A stretch of 64,000 nt of DNA from Dermatemys mawii (GCA_007922305.1 ML677374.1:6991619-7055618), one strand, 5' to 3'; shown: positions 48,650 to 62,394, numbered from the stretch's first letter. Notes: generated by a model from the sequence alone, not told the origin. A program made the numbers and translations.

Positions 48650-49290
48650 GGAAGGAAAACTCAAATGCACAAATACAAAATGGGAGTAATTGTCTATGCA
48701 GTAATACTGCAGAAAAGGACGTGGGGGTTATAATGGATCATAAATTGAACATGAACCAACAAGGCGGTGTAGCTGCAAAACAGGTTTATATCATTGAGGG
48801 TATATTACATACAATACTCCTGTAAGACAGAGAAGGTAATTGTTCCACTCTACTTGGCACCAGTAAGGCCCCTGCTGAAGTACTGTGTCCAGTTCTGGGT
48901 ACCACACTTTAGGAAAGATGTGGACAAATTGGAGAAAGTCCAGAGGCGAGTGACAAAAATGATAAAAGGTTTACAAAACTGACCTATGAGGCAAGGTTAA
49001 AATAAACGGGACATGTGTAATCTTGAGAAAAGAAAATTTAGGGAGGACCTGATGGTAATCTTCAAATATGTTAAGGGCTGTTATAAAGAGGGCAGTGGAT
49101 GGATATTATGAAGGGAGCAGTGGTTAATTGGTCTTCATGTCCACTGAAAGTAGGACAAGAAGAAATTGGCTTCAATTTGCAGCAAGGGAGATTTAGGTTA
49201 GATATTAGGAAAAACTTTCTAACTATAAGGATAATTAAGTACTGGAATAGGCTTCTCAGGGAGGTTGTGGAATCCGCATCATTGGAGGTT
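48650..49290 (+). mobile_element. CR1 LINE 3' fragment
   Basis: Contains ggacgtgggggttataatgg, gtactgtgtccagttctggg, aggaaagatgtggacaaatt and the tgcagcaagggagatttagg / ttgtggaatccgcatcattg blocks of the CR1 3' half. Truncated before the usual terminal repeat; the frame is broken. Confidence 0.88.
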
Positions 49291-49427
49291 TCTACCCAGA
49301 GTAAGAGGGCCCCGAAAGCTTACAATCTAAATAGACAAGACAGATGAAGGTGGGAGAAAAGAAATAGACGGAGACTTTAAAAAGTGCCTTAAAATGAATC
49401 TAACACAATGCTTTCCTCCTTCATAGG

Positions 49428-49640
49428 CAGTGTAGCCCAGTGGCTAGAACATTGGACTGGGACTGAGGAGCCCTGGATTCTATTCCCAGCTCTGGCCTGC
49501 TGGTGACCTTGGCTAAGTCCCTTCACCTCTCTGTGCCTCTGTTTCCTCATTTGTAAAATGGGGATATTGCTCCTGACTTTGTAAAACACTTTGAGATTTA
49601 CTAATGAAAAGTGCAGTATGAGAGTTAGGTATTATTATAG
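49428..49640 (+). repeat. MIR-like tRNA-SINE, near full length
   Basis: tgtagcccagtggctagaac (tRNA-like head with box A-like sequence), ctattcccagctctggcctg, tctgtttcctcatttgtaaa and aacactttgagatttactaa. The best-preserved copy in the window. Confidence 0.8.
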
Positions 49641-50040
49641 GACAGATCTGCAATAGAGCACAGGATATTAAAAGGAAGCTATCTGCTTCAGGGGTGAGGA
49701 CAGGAGCACCTGTAGTTAGCAACTACTCTGACACTTGTGGAAAGTTTTCTGGGAGTGCAGATACCATCCTCACATATACATTTATTATCAGTAATCTATG
49801 CACACAGCCATATTTGCCAGTGCTCATGTCGCTCTTGATAGCGGAGCTGCTTCCTGGTTGTATTCCCCATCAATATTCTGCAGCTGGTCAGAACAGTCCT
49901 CATCCTTTGTTTGCAGGGAGAAAGGCCCAAAGGTTCAAAGATATTTAGGTCCTTAACTCCTATAGATTTAAATGGAAGTTAGGATCTTAAATACCTTTGA
50001 GGACCTGGGCCAAAGTGTCCGAACACAGAATGAACATGTG

Positions 50041-50126
50041 ACAAAGAGTCCTGTGGCATCTTGAAGACTAACTAAAGTATTGAAGCATAAACTTTCGTGG
50101 GCTAATACCCACTTCGTCGGATGCAA
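50041..50126 (-). mobile_element. Single-arm copy of the cccacgaaagct repeat, reverse
   Basis: acaaagagtcctgtggcatc, then aagactaac and aactttcgtgggctaatacc followed by cacttcgtcggatgca. Reverse orientation to the 8.46-kb copy. Confidence 0.75.
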
Positions 50127-51854
50127 CATGAACATGCAACACTTTGGGGACCCAGGGATGGATGTAAAAGGATGCAAACATGGGTTATTTGAAAATGGTA
50201 AGTACATTGTATCTTTGGGTAAGACGGCAATTAAAAAATTTCCTTTCCTTGATTTTTTTTTTTTTTTTGGCAAAAGATTTGAATTTTATGAAGGAAAAAA
50301 AACAGACCCCCAGTTTTGAGTTTTCAGGTTTTGTTTTTTCCCCTTATTGTGTGTTTCATTTCTCTTTTCCGTTTTGTCACTAAAACAAAGGGGGGAAATG
50401 TAAAATGGGGAAAGAAAAACAAAATCTGAGAAAGTGAAGAATTTTCTAATTTTGATGAAAACCAAATATTTGAGGGGTTTCAGTATTCCGTAGGGTGAGG
50501 AAAGGAGGGCTGGAAAACTTCCAAAAAATAAAGAAAAGCCATTTCTCATTGAAAAAATATTTTAACCAAGTCTAACTGACTACTCACTGAATAAGTAGGG
50601 CAGTTGCTCTCACTGAAATCAATATACATTTTAACACTGACTTCCTTGGAAGCAAAGGTAAGTAAGGGTTAGCAAGAATTCTTTTCCAATCCACAGCAAC
50701 ATATGCCTGTTTCTTAAAAGGTGTCTTAACATTTCCATCTGCCTTCAAGAAAGGAAAGCAGCAACATGCTGCTGCTATTCCAGTTTGGAAGAGGAAAAAG
50801 TGCCCAACAGCGTTAAATACTCTCTCTTCATGCTGGGTGACTGGTCACTTAAATCATATGGCAGTGTTTTTGTGTGCTGGTTACAGTATTTCAAAACACA
50901 CAAAGAGCTTTCAGGATGGTCATGTGAATGCTTCACTTGAATGCTTTTTGTTAATACATATTTGCACAGGAAATCACATCATCTTCCCTTTCCTCAGAAA
51001 AGCCTTATGAACAAAATTTTGCTCACACAAATTATTATTTAATGCTGATATTATCATAGTCCCCAATCATGACTCCATAGGCTCTGTCTAGATACATCTA
51101 AAGAAACAGATTTTTCATGTAAAGCAAACAATAGTAGACAATGATGCTATATATTTGCTATTCTAGCAAATTTGCAGTTATACAGATAAATGTTTGCAAA
51201 CACTTTTCCACAGCATTTGCCCAGTTCTAGTACAAATGAATGTATAGCACTTACATCTAATTTACTGAAACGTCTTGGAGGAATAGCATGCCACACTGTT
51301 TCTTTATTTAGAAAAAAAATTAATGTGTTTAGCCTCACTGAGAGTGATTTTTAGGACCAACAGATGTTTAGTGGATTAGATGATGAGATTACAGTCTAAC
51401 ATTCACAATGGGTTTCTCAATTGAGTGTTTGATGTTGTAATTTTCCAGGATATTAAAAAGCATATGACATGTTGTGAGGACAAAGAGTCTTTTATTTAAT
51501 AGGTTTGTTTCTGGTTGGATTTGCAAGTTGGATTAGAAATATCCCTAGTGAAATGGTTTTCAGGCCAACACTGGCTCCATGTCAGGGAAGCTGTGTTGTG
51601 CCTTTTCTGATGGATATTACAGTGGCTCTGGTTGGGGCTCTGTCTTTGTAATTTCTATGCATTTTTGTAATGTCAGCATGTTGGTTTATTTACCTATCTC
51701 ATTTCGAGGGCAACTAGCATGAGCCATATGATAAAGCCAGACCATCAAACACCAATTAAAAGAACAAACCCAAGCCACCTGTATACTCAGAGGGATTGGG
51801 TAGGAGCCTAACGGCCCACAAGCAATCTGCAAAAAAATCAATTCCCAATGGATG

Positions 51855-51877
51855 AGAGAGAGAGAGAGAGAGAGAAC
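51855..51877. repeat. (GA)n microsatellite
   Basis: About eleven GA units; it creates a Glu-Arg repeat open frame that is not a gene. Confidence 0.9.
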
Positions 51878-53074
51878 AAACAAACCAAGGAGAAGGACCT
51901 CACAGAGAATGATACAGAGCAAAGTCAGCTAGCAAAGGACTCCATTTCCTTTGACAGGTTTAGAAGCACGGTGCCTGTGTCATTTTGTACAGACATAAGT
52001 AGGCTTGGAAGAATTAGATTTTTATCATTAAACATTATTAAATATCCATGTCCCTATCTGCCCACAAACTGCAGAAACAACAATCCCATTGATACTTGAA
52101 ATATACAGCTAGACAAAGTAAGAAAAATGCTGCTTGAGAACTTATTAGGGTCAAAATCCAGTGATTTAGACTTTTGAACTAGGCTTGTTACAAACAGATT
52201 AGTGAATGAATGGTAAAAACAGGTCTTTATTTAAGGACATTTACTTTCTATACTTTGGCATTTGATGTTGATCGTTCATGTTAATGGTTTATGAAGTTTT
52301 AACTTTTTGAATCTCAGAGCCTACTTTCATTAAATATTTGTGTGTCCCACCCATAATTTCCTGCAACTGTGAAATTTCAAATCAATACAAATCTAAAAGG
52401 CATCAATATCTGTTAAAATGATTTAAAAAAAAATCAAAATCCTCCAAGGCGAGGCGTGACAGCTTGATGTCCTGGACAGAATTCTAATGTATTTCATTAT
52501 TGAGCAGCACTATTTCACAGGTGTTTGCCTTGTTTCACAGCTGTGGTTTTACAGATGAAAATAAAACAGACCAGGTTTGGAACTGAATGGGATGAGGTGG
52601 TAGGTACAAATCATGGAGATGAGAGTAGGAAACATTGGATGAGGCATGGGATGCTATTCATGTACCTCTCAAAATCCAACTCACGTGGTTTATGTATGAC
52701 ACAGTTTATAAAATACTACTTTGAGGTATTGAGTCTAAGCTAACATATGAAGAAAACATGGGACAACACTGTTTTCTCTACCCAGGCCCAAATCTGAGAA
52801 CAGAGCAATGGAGTGACCCAGCATCAGCCCCGTGAAAGTTTGCCCAACTAAACACCTAAATAAAGGACAGCTTGGAAGGTCTATCTCTTGTCTGTGGGAG
52901 GAGGCATTGTGATTCTAGGTATATGGCATCTAGTTAGTGCACAACAGAGTGCTTCGTAAATGTAATGATGGATAGACCATTCATTCTAGGCCCTCCCTGT
53001 CCTTAACAGAGCACAAAGCCCTGAGTTGCTTTTCATAATCACCCTTTTCCTGACCTTTGGATTTATTAGGGCTG

Positions 53075-53460
53075 ATCTCTGCATGGAGTTATTCCTGATG
53101 TTCCTGATTAACTCCAGGTATGGACATTCTTATTGTGGAATAAAGATTTGTCTACACTTGACAACTAATTCTGATTAGGGTAGGGTATGAATTTAAAATG
53201 CAATAGCTATTCATGAATAATCCCATGTGCAAACAAGCCCTAAGAGTGCTTTCTTTCTCTTTATCTTAATCCACTTTCATAGTTAATCAGGAATAACTCC
53301 ATAGATTATTCCAGAATGAGGTAGGATGTGAATTTAAAGTGTAATAGCTATTCTGGAGTAACTCTCTATTTGGACTTTTATTGCAGAACAAGAGGGTCCA
53401 CACAGGGCGTTATTCCAGAATAGCTATTCTGGTCAGTTTTTTTGTATAGATAAGCCATTG
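53075..53460. repeat. Composite palindromic repeat with an internal duplication
   Basis: Two related stretches (about 53178-53225 and 53318-53365) share tgaatttaaa followed by tagctattc. Near the right end is a perfect 18-bp palindrome CCAGAATAGCTATTCTGG (53415-53432). Edge motifs ttgtctacactt and gtccacacagggcg suggest a DNA transposon of the TGTCTACA type. Confidence 0.55.
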
Positions 53461-55901
53461 GAAAACCTTCCCACTCAAGCTTAGCTGTCCCTGCAGCTTC
53501 ACGACTAGACTTTTATCTGCCTTAATTTCCTCTAGCCCAAAGAACCACTCCCTCCCTCTTTATATCCTGGTTAAATCCAAATGGGCCTGCCTGCAACATG
53601 ACTCAGCAGTAATATACCATGAATCGTCATGCAAGGTTTACCACCTAAAGCCTAGGGAGATGCTACAGAACAGCCCTACATTCCTACACAGGGTCTTATG
53701 CGTAGCTACCCTGTTACAGCTAATGTAATAATATCCTGTATGTATATCACTCCCAAAGTGTATAGATCTCAAAGTGCTTTATCAATTAGCCAGTTGCTCT
53801 GTAAACTACATAAAGATCACTTCATACACCACCAAAAGGCTGTCACATCTAGGATGAAAATCAGCCGCTGTTTAACAGTCACAATTATATTACGCAGCAG
53901 TTTAGGAAAGTGTGTAAAGAAGAGTTCTTTATCCACTGGAAACTGGAGGGAGAATTTAGGGTAAAAGAATAAGTATTTGAACTGGAATGTAGCTATGATG
54001 TTAGGGCTAACGCCCTTATTATCACAAAAAGTACCAGGGGATTTTTAATGTGCTTGAATGATCAGGATCTTGGTTTTACTTCTCAACTAAAACATGGGTT
54101 CTTCACTGTGGGATTCTGAGGCTAACGGGACACGAGGAACTATTTGCAGGGCTTTTGCATTATCTGCAAAGTGGCAAAGAGTTGTGGCTGATAGGTGGTT
54201 TAGGTTCAAGCAGCTGCAGAAAAATCTACAGTAGGTGGCACTAACTGACTACGTTTCCCGTCTGCATTGTCACAAAGTCCTAGGCGAATAAGCAAAGAAT
54301 CTTCAGTGTGATTTCAGTCTGAAAGGCAAAGTGAGAGATGGCTGGTTTTGCCTTTCTCTGTTTAACAAGATGACACACCTCTAAGATCAACTGTTTAGAA
54401 AAGGATCATGTACCTATTGATCATAGATTGGAAATTTTTGAAGTCCTTTTTATATTTAATTGGAGGGAAAGGAGAATTGACAACACTGGTTAACAGCAGG
54501 TTATACATATTATGTCAGGAAATAAGGCCACAGTCCATGGCAGTTGGCCTCCATATGTTATCCACCTGTTACCCGTATTTTATAAGTGACTTGAATATAC
54601 TCATAAAAGGTGACAGATACACAGCACTGGAGAGTTGAGGAACTTGGAATCTCTAGGACATTGGTCTAGATTTGGCCTAGACAGATGTTAGTCATTCTTT
54701 TTTTGATAGCTGATTGGTGGGTTACACTGTGGGAATTAGTGGTCAAATTCCATTCCCTAGAGAAATTTTAGTAGGAAGCCAAGGAATTGAAGGGGTGGGG
54801 TGTTGTCTCCTCTAGGTTAAAAAGCCTATTAAAGCAAAGCTTGTACTTGCTACCAATCATGCTGTACTTGCGCTGTGCACTGAGAAATTCAGGCAGAGAT
54901 AGAACTGGACACCTTGCAGTGGTTTAATGAGCTGGTGTTTTGTTTTGTGGTAGCCATTATCTTGTGCTCCAGCTCATGGCAAGTTTTCACTTGAAAAGAA
55001 AAAGTCTCCAACACTTATGGTTGCAAAAAGAACCTTCCAACTGTGAACTGTGCATAAAGCAATGAACCTAGGCCATCCTGAATCTGCAGACAGCTTGAAA
55101 CAACAGCTCTGAGAGTTGTGAATTGCTCCAGTTCATTTCGATGGGATGTCAACTCTGGAGCCTAACAAGTTAAATGTCAACTATTTTTCTGCTGATCGAA
55201 CCAAGAAAGAAGAGGGACATATGTCCTATAACAATCTCTGTTGTCACAAGTGAGTGGAATTTGGGTTTTGGATAGAGGTTGGGAGATCATCACTATATTT
55301 TTTCCCCCTACTCAATTCAACCTCTGGATTTATGGATGCAGATTCAGTGGCTTTTACCTGCCTTACATTCGCCAGACATCTCAAGCAATTACAGCACATG
55401 ATTTAACATCAAAAGTGCTACATTGTGTATCTGTTGTCATTTTTGCTTACTTTACTGACTAAAGTAAGATTTGGCTACTGTTAACTGGTGCTGGCACTGA
55501 AAAATTGATGCAATGACAGAGAGAGCTCACACATCTTTGACATAATTGTTAACTAAGTTCTGACTGTAGAAATTGTTGGTGATGCATAAGCCAGAAAAAC
55601 CAGTCAACTTTTGGGTCACCACTTGAGTTTTCAGGGCTGGTGGCTATTAAAAAAAATCTTTTTTTTTTTTGTCTGGAAGTTAAGCATATTCTATCCGGGA
55701 GTCATAGATAAAAGACCTTAGAATGCTATTTGTTCAGAGTATATTCTCAGAATGGAAAAATGCTTTGATGCACTTGTTTCTGCAGCACCTGGCAACTCTC
55801 TCCATTCCCCAATTTTAATTTTGAAATATATGTTCAGTGCCATCTTCTCCCTGTCTCCCACCCACTCCCCCTTAAAAAAGAAAAATTATTTTTCTAGGCA
55901 T

Positions 55902-56995
55902 TGTGACATTCCACAGGGTACAATCTGTTGAACAGCTGTGTCTCCTTAATTCTCCAATCTGGGGTGCTTTTTATATGGTTTCACTGTGAGATCAACCACT
56001 CCTGGCCTGCTCACACACAGCCTCTAGCATGTAAATTACTCCCAGCTGAGTAATACCAGTGCTTTTAGCCAGCCACTCCTGAATTATATTGCAGAGTGAC
56101 ACCAGTAAATTCCCAGTGTCAGACTTGTCCCAGACATGTGCATTTTGTACTGCTCAGTACCCTCCTGGACTATACAAGCTCATATAAAAAGTCTGTCATT
56201 TCATTAATAGAAAATGATATGCACAAACCTTGTTATCTTATATGGAGTTTTCCAAGCTCGTCAGTCCAAACAATACAAGAAGTTTATTAACTACAGAAAG
56301 ATTTTAAGTGATTACAAGTAATGAGGCATAAAAGTCAGAATTGGTTACAAAGAAATAAAAGGTAAAACACAAACTTATACCTAACCTACCAAGCCAAAGT
56401 GAATTAAAAACAAATAGTTCTCTCACCACATGCTTTAGCAGTGTTACTTGCTGAACTCCTTTCAGACAGGATTTCCCCTCTCCCCTCCAGTTCAAAGCTG
56501 TTTCTCAGGTGTTGTGGTTGACAAAGATAGAGAGAAAAAATGAATGTTTTGGGGCCTCTTTTTCCTTTCTTGTAGTTCTTTTTCTTTGAAAATCATTTCC
56601 AGCTGGGGTTCAGGCAACAGCCAGTCTGTTTACATAGGAACCATGAGCTGCTTCATTGCCAACATGTAAATTTCTTGCTCACACCCTTTTTCCTGCCATA
56701 GAATGGCCCCTTAATCAGGTGATAGTCCATTTGATTATTCTGACACCTGGCTGAGGTGATGGCTAGCTTTTTATCACAGGGGAACTGATTTGAAGCTGTT
56801 TACATAGACTTGTAACATGTCTTATATGGTAGAATTTTATAACTTTATATGTGATGTTGCCACACATATTTTACCAGGACAATAATGTTCAGCAGATTAT
56901 GAACTTTCAAATGATACCTCACACTGCATATTTTATACAATATGTATTACAGTCTTGTAAAAAAAAAGATGAATGTAAGGGTATAGACTGTCACA
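55902..56995 (+). mobile_element. Probable solo LTR (about 1.1 kb)
   Basis: Begins TGTGACATTCCACAGGGTAC and ends GGGTATAGACTGTCACA, so TG...CA with a 7-base inverted terminus (TGTGACA/TGTCACA). Flanks ggcat (55897-55901) and ggcac (56996-57000) match at four of five bases. No long reading frame. The interior recalls a dispersed turtle LTR; strand is a guess. Confidence 0.55.
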
Positions 56996-58317
56996 GGCAC
57001 TTCTTCGAAAGCAAAGCTTCAAACCAAGTCAGAATTCTATGTAGTCAAGTCAACGCTCATGATCAACAAATCTGAGCATTCTTTCTTGTTAGTTTCAACT
57101 CTACAGCCTGGTCCAGCAATCTTTACTTATATGAGCAACCTCATTGAACCCAATGGGCTACTTGCATAAGGGGGTCAGATTTTCAGCTCATGTAAATCAG
57201 TCATTGACTCCAGTGGAGCAACATTGACCTGCGCCAGCTGAAAATGGGCCCAAGGGTTTCTCTGCTTTTGAAACCACAGAGTTCCTTTGACTTTTCAACA
57301 TTCATGTTTTAAAAATGGGCATTTAAACCTTTATGACCAGGGATCCCTTACCTTTGAGTTCACGGTGTCACAGCTTTATTGTCCTTCTTTTTATCTCTAT
57401 GATAGAGCCAAAATATGACTTTTGACCAAGAACCCCTTTTCTATGATTCCCTGACTCAAATCTTTGAGCACAAGATTGAAACAATCTGTGGACTTGTGAA
57501 ACAAACAAAACCAGACAGCATGTTATATAAATGCACTGAGCCAAATTCATTGCAGGTGTAATACCACTGAAGCCAGCGGAGTTGCACAGGGATGAATTTG
57601 CCCCGATGTCTGCTAGATCAGTCAATGTTTGCTCTCCCCTCCAAGACCAAAAGAACAGAACAAACATTACACAATATCCAGTAATGGTGGAGGGTAGCAG
57701 AAGTTTTCAATTGCTGAATAAGCTCTGCTACTCTCCTGTAAATACATCTGGTAGCAGAGAAACAGACTTCAAAGGACATATAAGTTTCACAGTTATTAGA
57801 CTCACAGTTCAAAGAAAAAAGTGAGCAGCTGGTTTAAGCCATCTGGTAGGGGACATAAAATGGTCTCTTTCTTCCCCAGTCAATCTATGAAATTTTCATT
57901 AATTGTGTGAACATCTTCCAGTATCAACTGCTATAATATTGTTAAAAATGAAAGTCTTAATAAATCATCAAAACTCTTTTCTCAGGAGAGCAAAGCTTTT
58001 ACAATCCAAAGCCTGTGGGTTCTTTGTGCATGTATCACACTGGGCTATCATTAACGTTTTAGTTTGGGATTTTCAAAGGAGCCTAAATCAATGGGATGTC
58101 TAATTCCCATCAGCTTCCTTGAAAATCCCACCCATAGATTTGAGTACAAATTAGGCAGACAATTACTTATACCATGGCTGAGTCTCCTGCACTGATTCCA
58201 TACTGCAAAACACCTTTTGACTGAAAAAAATCATAAAAATAATGATAATGTTCTTACTTGGATTATTACACCCTAAATGAAGAAAATGATGTATTCATTA
58301 TACTTTGTATTAACAGT

Positions 58318-58440
58318 AACACCTAGAAGCCTCAACTAAAATCAAGGTCCAATTGGGCTAGGTACTCAGAAACAGAGTTTACAATCTGAAAAGATGAAAC
58401 AGGCAAAGGAAACAGTGAATCCTTGACTAAGCCAGGAGAC
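58318..58440 (+). repeat. SINE-like fragment
   Basis: aacacctagaagcctcaact, then ttgggctaggtactcagaaa and acagagtttacaatctg. Same family as 3845-3960, eroded. Confidence 0.55.
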
Positions 58441-58489
58441 AAGGGTTGAAATCTTGGCTCCCTTGAAGTCAAAGGCAAAACTCCCCTTA

Positions 58490-58575
58490 ATACAGCTGGA
58501 AGTCTAGACACACAGGTTCTACTCCTGGTTCTGCCACTGACACACTGTGCGTGAGTCACTTTGACCTACGTTTGC
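58490..58575 (+). repeat. MIR-like SINE fragment
   Basis: ggttctactcctggttctgc followed by cactgacacactgtgcgtga. Short 5' part only. Confidence 0.55.
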
Positions 58576-59964
58576 AAAAGTAGCTTCTCATTTTGAGCCC
58601 CTCCATTTTGGGAGTTCCCCCCTGAAGGCAGCTGAGATTTTCAGAGTTGTCAAACTTTGGCTTTTTTTTGGGGGGGGGGTGTCAAGAGATCAAATTCTCT
58701 TTGATAGAAAAGTATCTGACTGGCAGACAGTCCTCTTCTAGTGCATAGAGCTGCACTGAGTACATGCCATAGCTGTCATCTGCATATCTAGAAGCAGCCA
58801 TGGGTCCAAGATCACTCCAGGAAAGACTGCAGACAAGAGAAAGCCAGGGAAACAACAGCCCAGATCACACCCTCAGCCCTCAGCCAGATACCCGCCCTTG
58901 TCTCTCAGCTTCACCACACAGGATGAAATGTGCTGTGTAATGTAATTATTGGACCAGATCCTGCAATCCTCACTCATGCAAGCTGATTGCAAACGAGAGT
59001 TTTCCCTTGAGGAAGGACAGTAAGATTCAATCCATTAACATTGCTATTAGTTCAAATAACGTATACATAATAACTAACGATGAGGAATTTTCAGCCAAAT
59101 CAGTGGCTTTGCAACTGGCTGGGGGCAAAATAAATGTATCATTATGATGTCTGGGGCTGAACCAAAGAGCAGGAGGGGAGTTTTCACAATGACGGTATGT
59201 TAAGAATCCTTGTTGATATCATCTTTAAGTTCAGAATAGGTCTGACTTGAGCCCAGGCCTGCCAGCACTCCCCCCACACACACACACATTCTGGAATTGG
59301 ATACAGTCCCCTGAATCTTAGCAGATATCAAATGGGAGAAAATTACAACTCTGATACATAAGAGTGGATAATTCCAGTCTGAGACATCCATATCCCAGAG
59401 ACTTGGCTAGTCTCTTGAAATTGAATGTTCCAGTTGAATATATTGAAGAGCTTCTTGAAATGCGGTCAGGTGATTTGATCATACGAGGAGGGTGCCAGTT
59501 GCCAAGGGGGAGTTAAATTAAGCTGTGATTATGATACACAGCTCTTGGGTACCAATGCCATGTGTTGATTTCGACAAAATTATGACCAGGGATCATTTCT
59601 ATCTGTCTTCTTGCATTTCATATTTTTCAGCCATGTCTGTCCTTATGAAAGAGGGACGTGGAAAGAATTCAACTTCATCATGTCTATCTTTGCAAGACCT
59701 TGATAAAGAGAATTGCTCAGGGGAAAAATTCAAATCAGACTCCTTTTTAATCCAGGGATCTCCTGGCCGTACATACTTAACCATTTAATCACGTCATCCT
59801 TCAGTTCTTTATTGCTGGAGACTTTCCAAATTTACTATCATCTCATCTGGCTGGATCAGTCTTAGCCTGAGACAAGTAGATGGAATGCTCTGACCCAGGA
59901 AAGCTCTGACTTTCTGATGTGACTGTATGTCTGAAGAAGTTAATGTAGAAACTATACTGATCAG

Positions 59965-60122
59965 ACTTTGGCTTCAGCCCCAGATGGTGGGGCTCAGAGC
60001 CCCGGGCTTCAGCCTCATGTGGCAGGGCTTCAGCTTTCTGCCCTCCCCTAGGCTTGGCGGCCACCCTGAAACCTGCTCGTGGCCCACCAAGGGGCCCCGG
60101 ACTCCTGGTTGAGAGCCACTGG
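59965..60122. mobile_element. hAT-like remnant (ggttgagagccactgg end)
   Basis: ctttggcttcagccccagat, then gggctcagagccccgggctt and the terminal ggttgagagccactggtgta. The end resembles the CAGTGGTTCTCAACC termini of hAT elements. Confidence 0.6.
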
Positions 60123-60422
60123 TGTAGCTAACAGACACAGGTGCCACTGCATGATAGCAGATCCATTAGTAGGAAAGCCTTTGTTTCACCTTGTATAGCA
60201 GAATGTACTCCTGCTACAAAGCACACACCTGCTCTATGAGAGCAACAGGCCTTGAATCAAGACTATTTACTGATTTAGTGAATGCCCTTGCCTTGGTGGG
60301 TTACTGTAACTATTAAAGGGGCCATTCTCCAAATGGTGTTTGCGGACTCCGCTGAACTAGGTGTGTTAGCTTCACAGATGTCAAGGGAGTCACTCAAAAA
60401 GCTTTGGGAATTTCAGTTACTC

Positions 60423-60712
60423 TCGTGTTCTTCAACCTGTGGTCCATGGCTGGAGGGTCAAATGACTCCAGCTCCTACTTGTTTTCAGGTGCTAAATCCA
60501 ATTAAAATACTGATCTAGATACGTTAAATTCTTTCCTAATCTTTTATTTTCTCCCGTGAGCAACTGTGCTTGTTTCCCAGGGAATGTGATGCAATTGCAA
60601 CATGGCTAGGAGGTGGTCCGTACAATTGTCAGCAGGAGGGTTAGTGCTCTGTGATATTATGAATGGGAGGGTCGGGGTCCACGGGACATAAAAATGTTTG
60701 AGAATCCCTGAG
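60423..60712. mobile_element. hAT-like remnant with ggtccatggctgg / ggtccacgggacata arms
   Basis: The left side gttcttcaacctgtggtcca and the right side gggtccacgggacataaaaa with tgtttgagaatccctgag are imperfect inverted ends about 290 bp apart. No clear 8-bp duplication. Confidence 0.55.
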
Positions 60713-61109
60713 TTATTCCTTTCACACTCTATGGACAGACTGCAGCCCCCTCTCCTGACAATGGTGTTTTCTAGCAATGGCCTCCTGAATTGTACACGTC
60801 ACTCTCTCACTTAGTAATAATACTGTGCACGTTCACAGTGTAACAGTTTGGGGGAGCTTCGTATGTACGCCTGCCCCTCTGATTGATTTCAGCTGGAGCT
60901 GTGGGCACACAGCACATCTGCAAATCAAGCCTTCAGGGGCACATTTTCAAAGGCATTCAGGTACCTAAAGATTTAGATAGGCACCGAGTGGATTTTCAAA
61001 ACCACCTGAATGGGTTAGTTGAGGGGAGTTAGGTGCCTAATCTGGTATGGTGCCTTTGAAAACACCCCAGGGTGCCTCTCTGGGTCTTTAGGCACCTGAA
61101 TACCTTTTA

Positions 61110-61215
61110 AAATGTGGCCTCGGGTCACTTACCCATAGCCAAACAGCAAATCAAGAGGCAGAGCCAGGAACAGACCCCAGAAGTCCTGATGCCCAGTCAA
61201 CTTCTCTAATACCTC
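61110..61215 (-). repeat. MIR-like SINE fragment, reverse
   Basis: aatcaagaggcagagccagg followed by aacagaccccagaagtcctg. Confidence 0.6.
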
Positions 61216-61253
61216 TACAATGTGGCCTTGTTTAAATTACACCTTCTCAGGCC

Positions 61254-61375
61254 TAGGGTGACCAGATGTCCTGATTTTATAGGCGCAGTCTCGATTTCTG
61301 GGTCTTTTTCTTATATCAGCTCCTATTACTCTCCACTCCATCCCGATTTTTCACACTTGCTGTCTGGTCACCCTA
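61254..61375. mobile_element. Short hAT MITE, TAGGGTGACCAG family
   Basis: A 122-bp element with inverted ends TAGGGTGACCAGA and TCTGGTCACCCTA, flanked by a perfect 8-bp duplication CTCAGGCC (61246-61253 and 61376-61383). Confidence 0.9.
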
Positions 61376-62394
61376 CTCAGGCCGCTCGTACTCACATTTT
61401 AATGGAACTACTACCGCAGCCTCATCAGTTATATTGCTCTCATATGCACATACACTGATATTTATGGTAGGCTGGCTATATGTGAGAGTGTGTATGTGAC
61501 AAAGTGCATGTGTATGTGAGTTAAAAGGGGAAAACAGACATGTGACAAGTGTAACCTCTCCAAGCCAAGGGCTTGTGTGAATGACAGAACATGCAGTTGG
61601 CTGCTTTTCTCTCCCTAAATCTCTCTTCATCCTCCTTTTGCTCCTCTCTGTCTGTCTTCCCCCTTCAGCACCTTTCGAACTGAGAACTCCCAGTGCGACA
61701 TATTTATGGGCAGCCAGCATGCACTTTTGAGTGGCTGTTAAAGCAACAAATCGGCACCAAAATTTCAGGTCATTATCCTGGTGTATCTCAATTCCTCTTC
61801 TTGCCAGTACCAAATTAACACATCTTCAAAGCACTAGGATTCCGCAGCATAGGCTGCAGTTTGATGGACAATACAATCAACGTGGTTTTCTAATTGAATT
61901 GCCAACGCCATCAGAAAGCTTTCCAATGAATGCAATGTCTTAGAAACACTGTTGTTTTTCTTCACCCATGTGGAGGATTTGGGGGTGGGGGGCAAAAGAG
62001 TGAGGGACACTGATGCATTACCACCCACAATGGAGTGTCTGTGTATGTTACTCCTCTCCAAGTGTGTGGGGCGGGGTAGGGATGTATTTGTGTCATCCTT
62101 CCCATGTGAACACTAAAGCCTTAAAGATAAGAAGGTAAATAAAAATAATCCAACTACGCAGTATTTCTTTTTAACAGGGCCCCAGTCAATGATGTTAATT
62201 TGAACGTTTGTATGATTGATTGCTATTGAATTTACTTGAATATGAATAATTTTACCAGGTGTCCCATATTCAGCATAGGGAAATATGGTCACTCTACCAA
62301 TCAGCAGGCACCTGTGATCCATGTGACATCCTCAGGGCCATACAGATAGGGAAATATATTGTGTGGCTTTGGCCCAAATGACAAATAAGAAAGC

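Larger units (their letters stand above)
49641..55901. other. Intergenic, AT-rich, mostly unique
   Basis: Apart from the repeats listed (50041, 51855, 53075), no gene or RNA gene was recognised. Reading frames are below 90 codons, with no splice-supported protein match. Confidence 0.6.

Noticed and set aside
49428..49520. Possible tRNA gene (tRNA-like head near 49.43 kb)
   Set aside because: The tRNA-like part belongs to a SINE with a MIR-like body; no complete cloverleaf could be drawn.
61373..61813. 146-codon minus-strand frame
   Set aside because: No recognisable protein; begins in unique sequence and ends at a MITE border.
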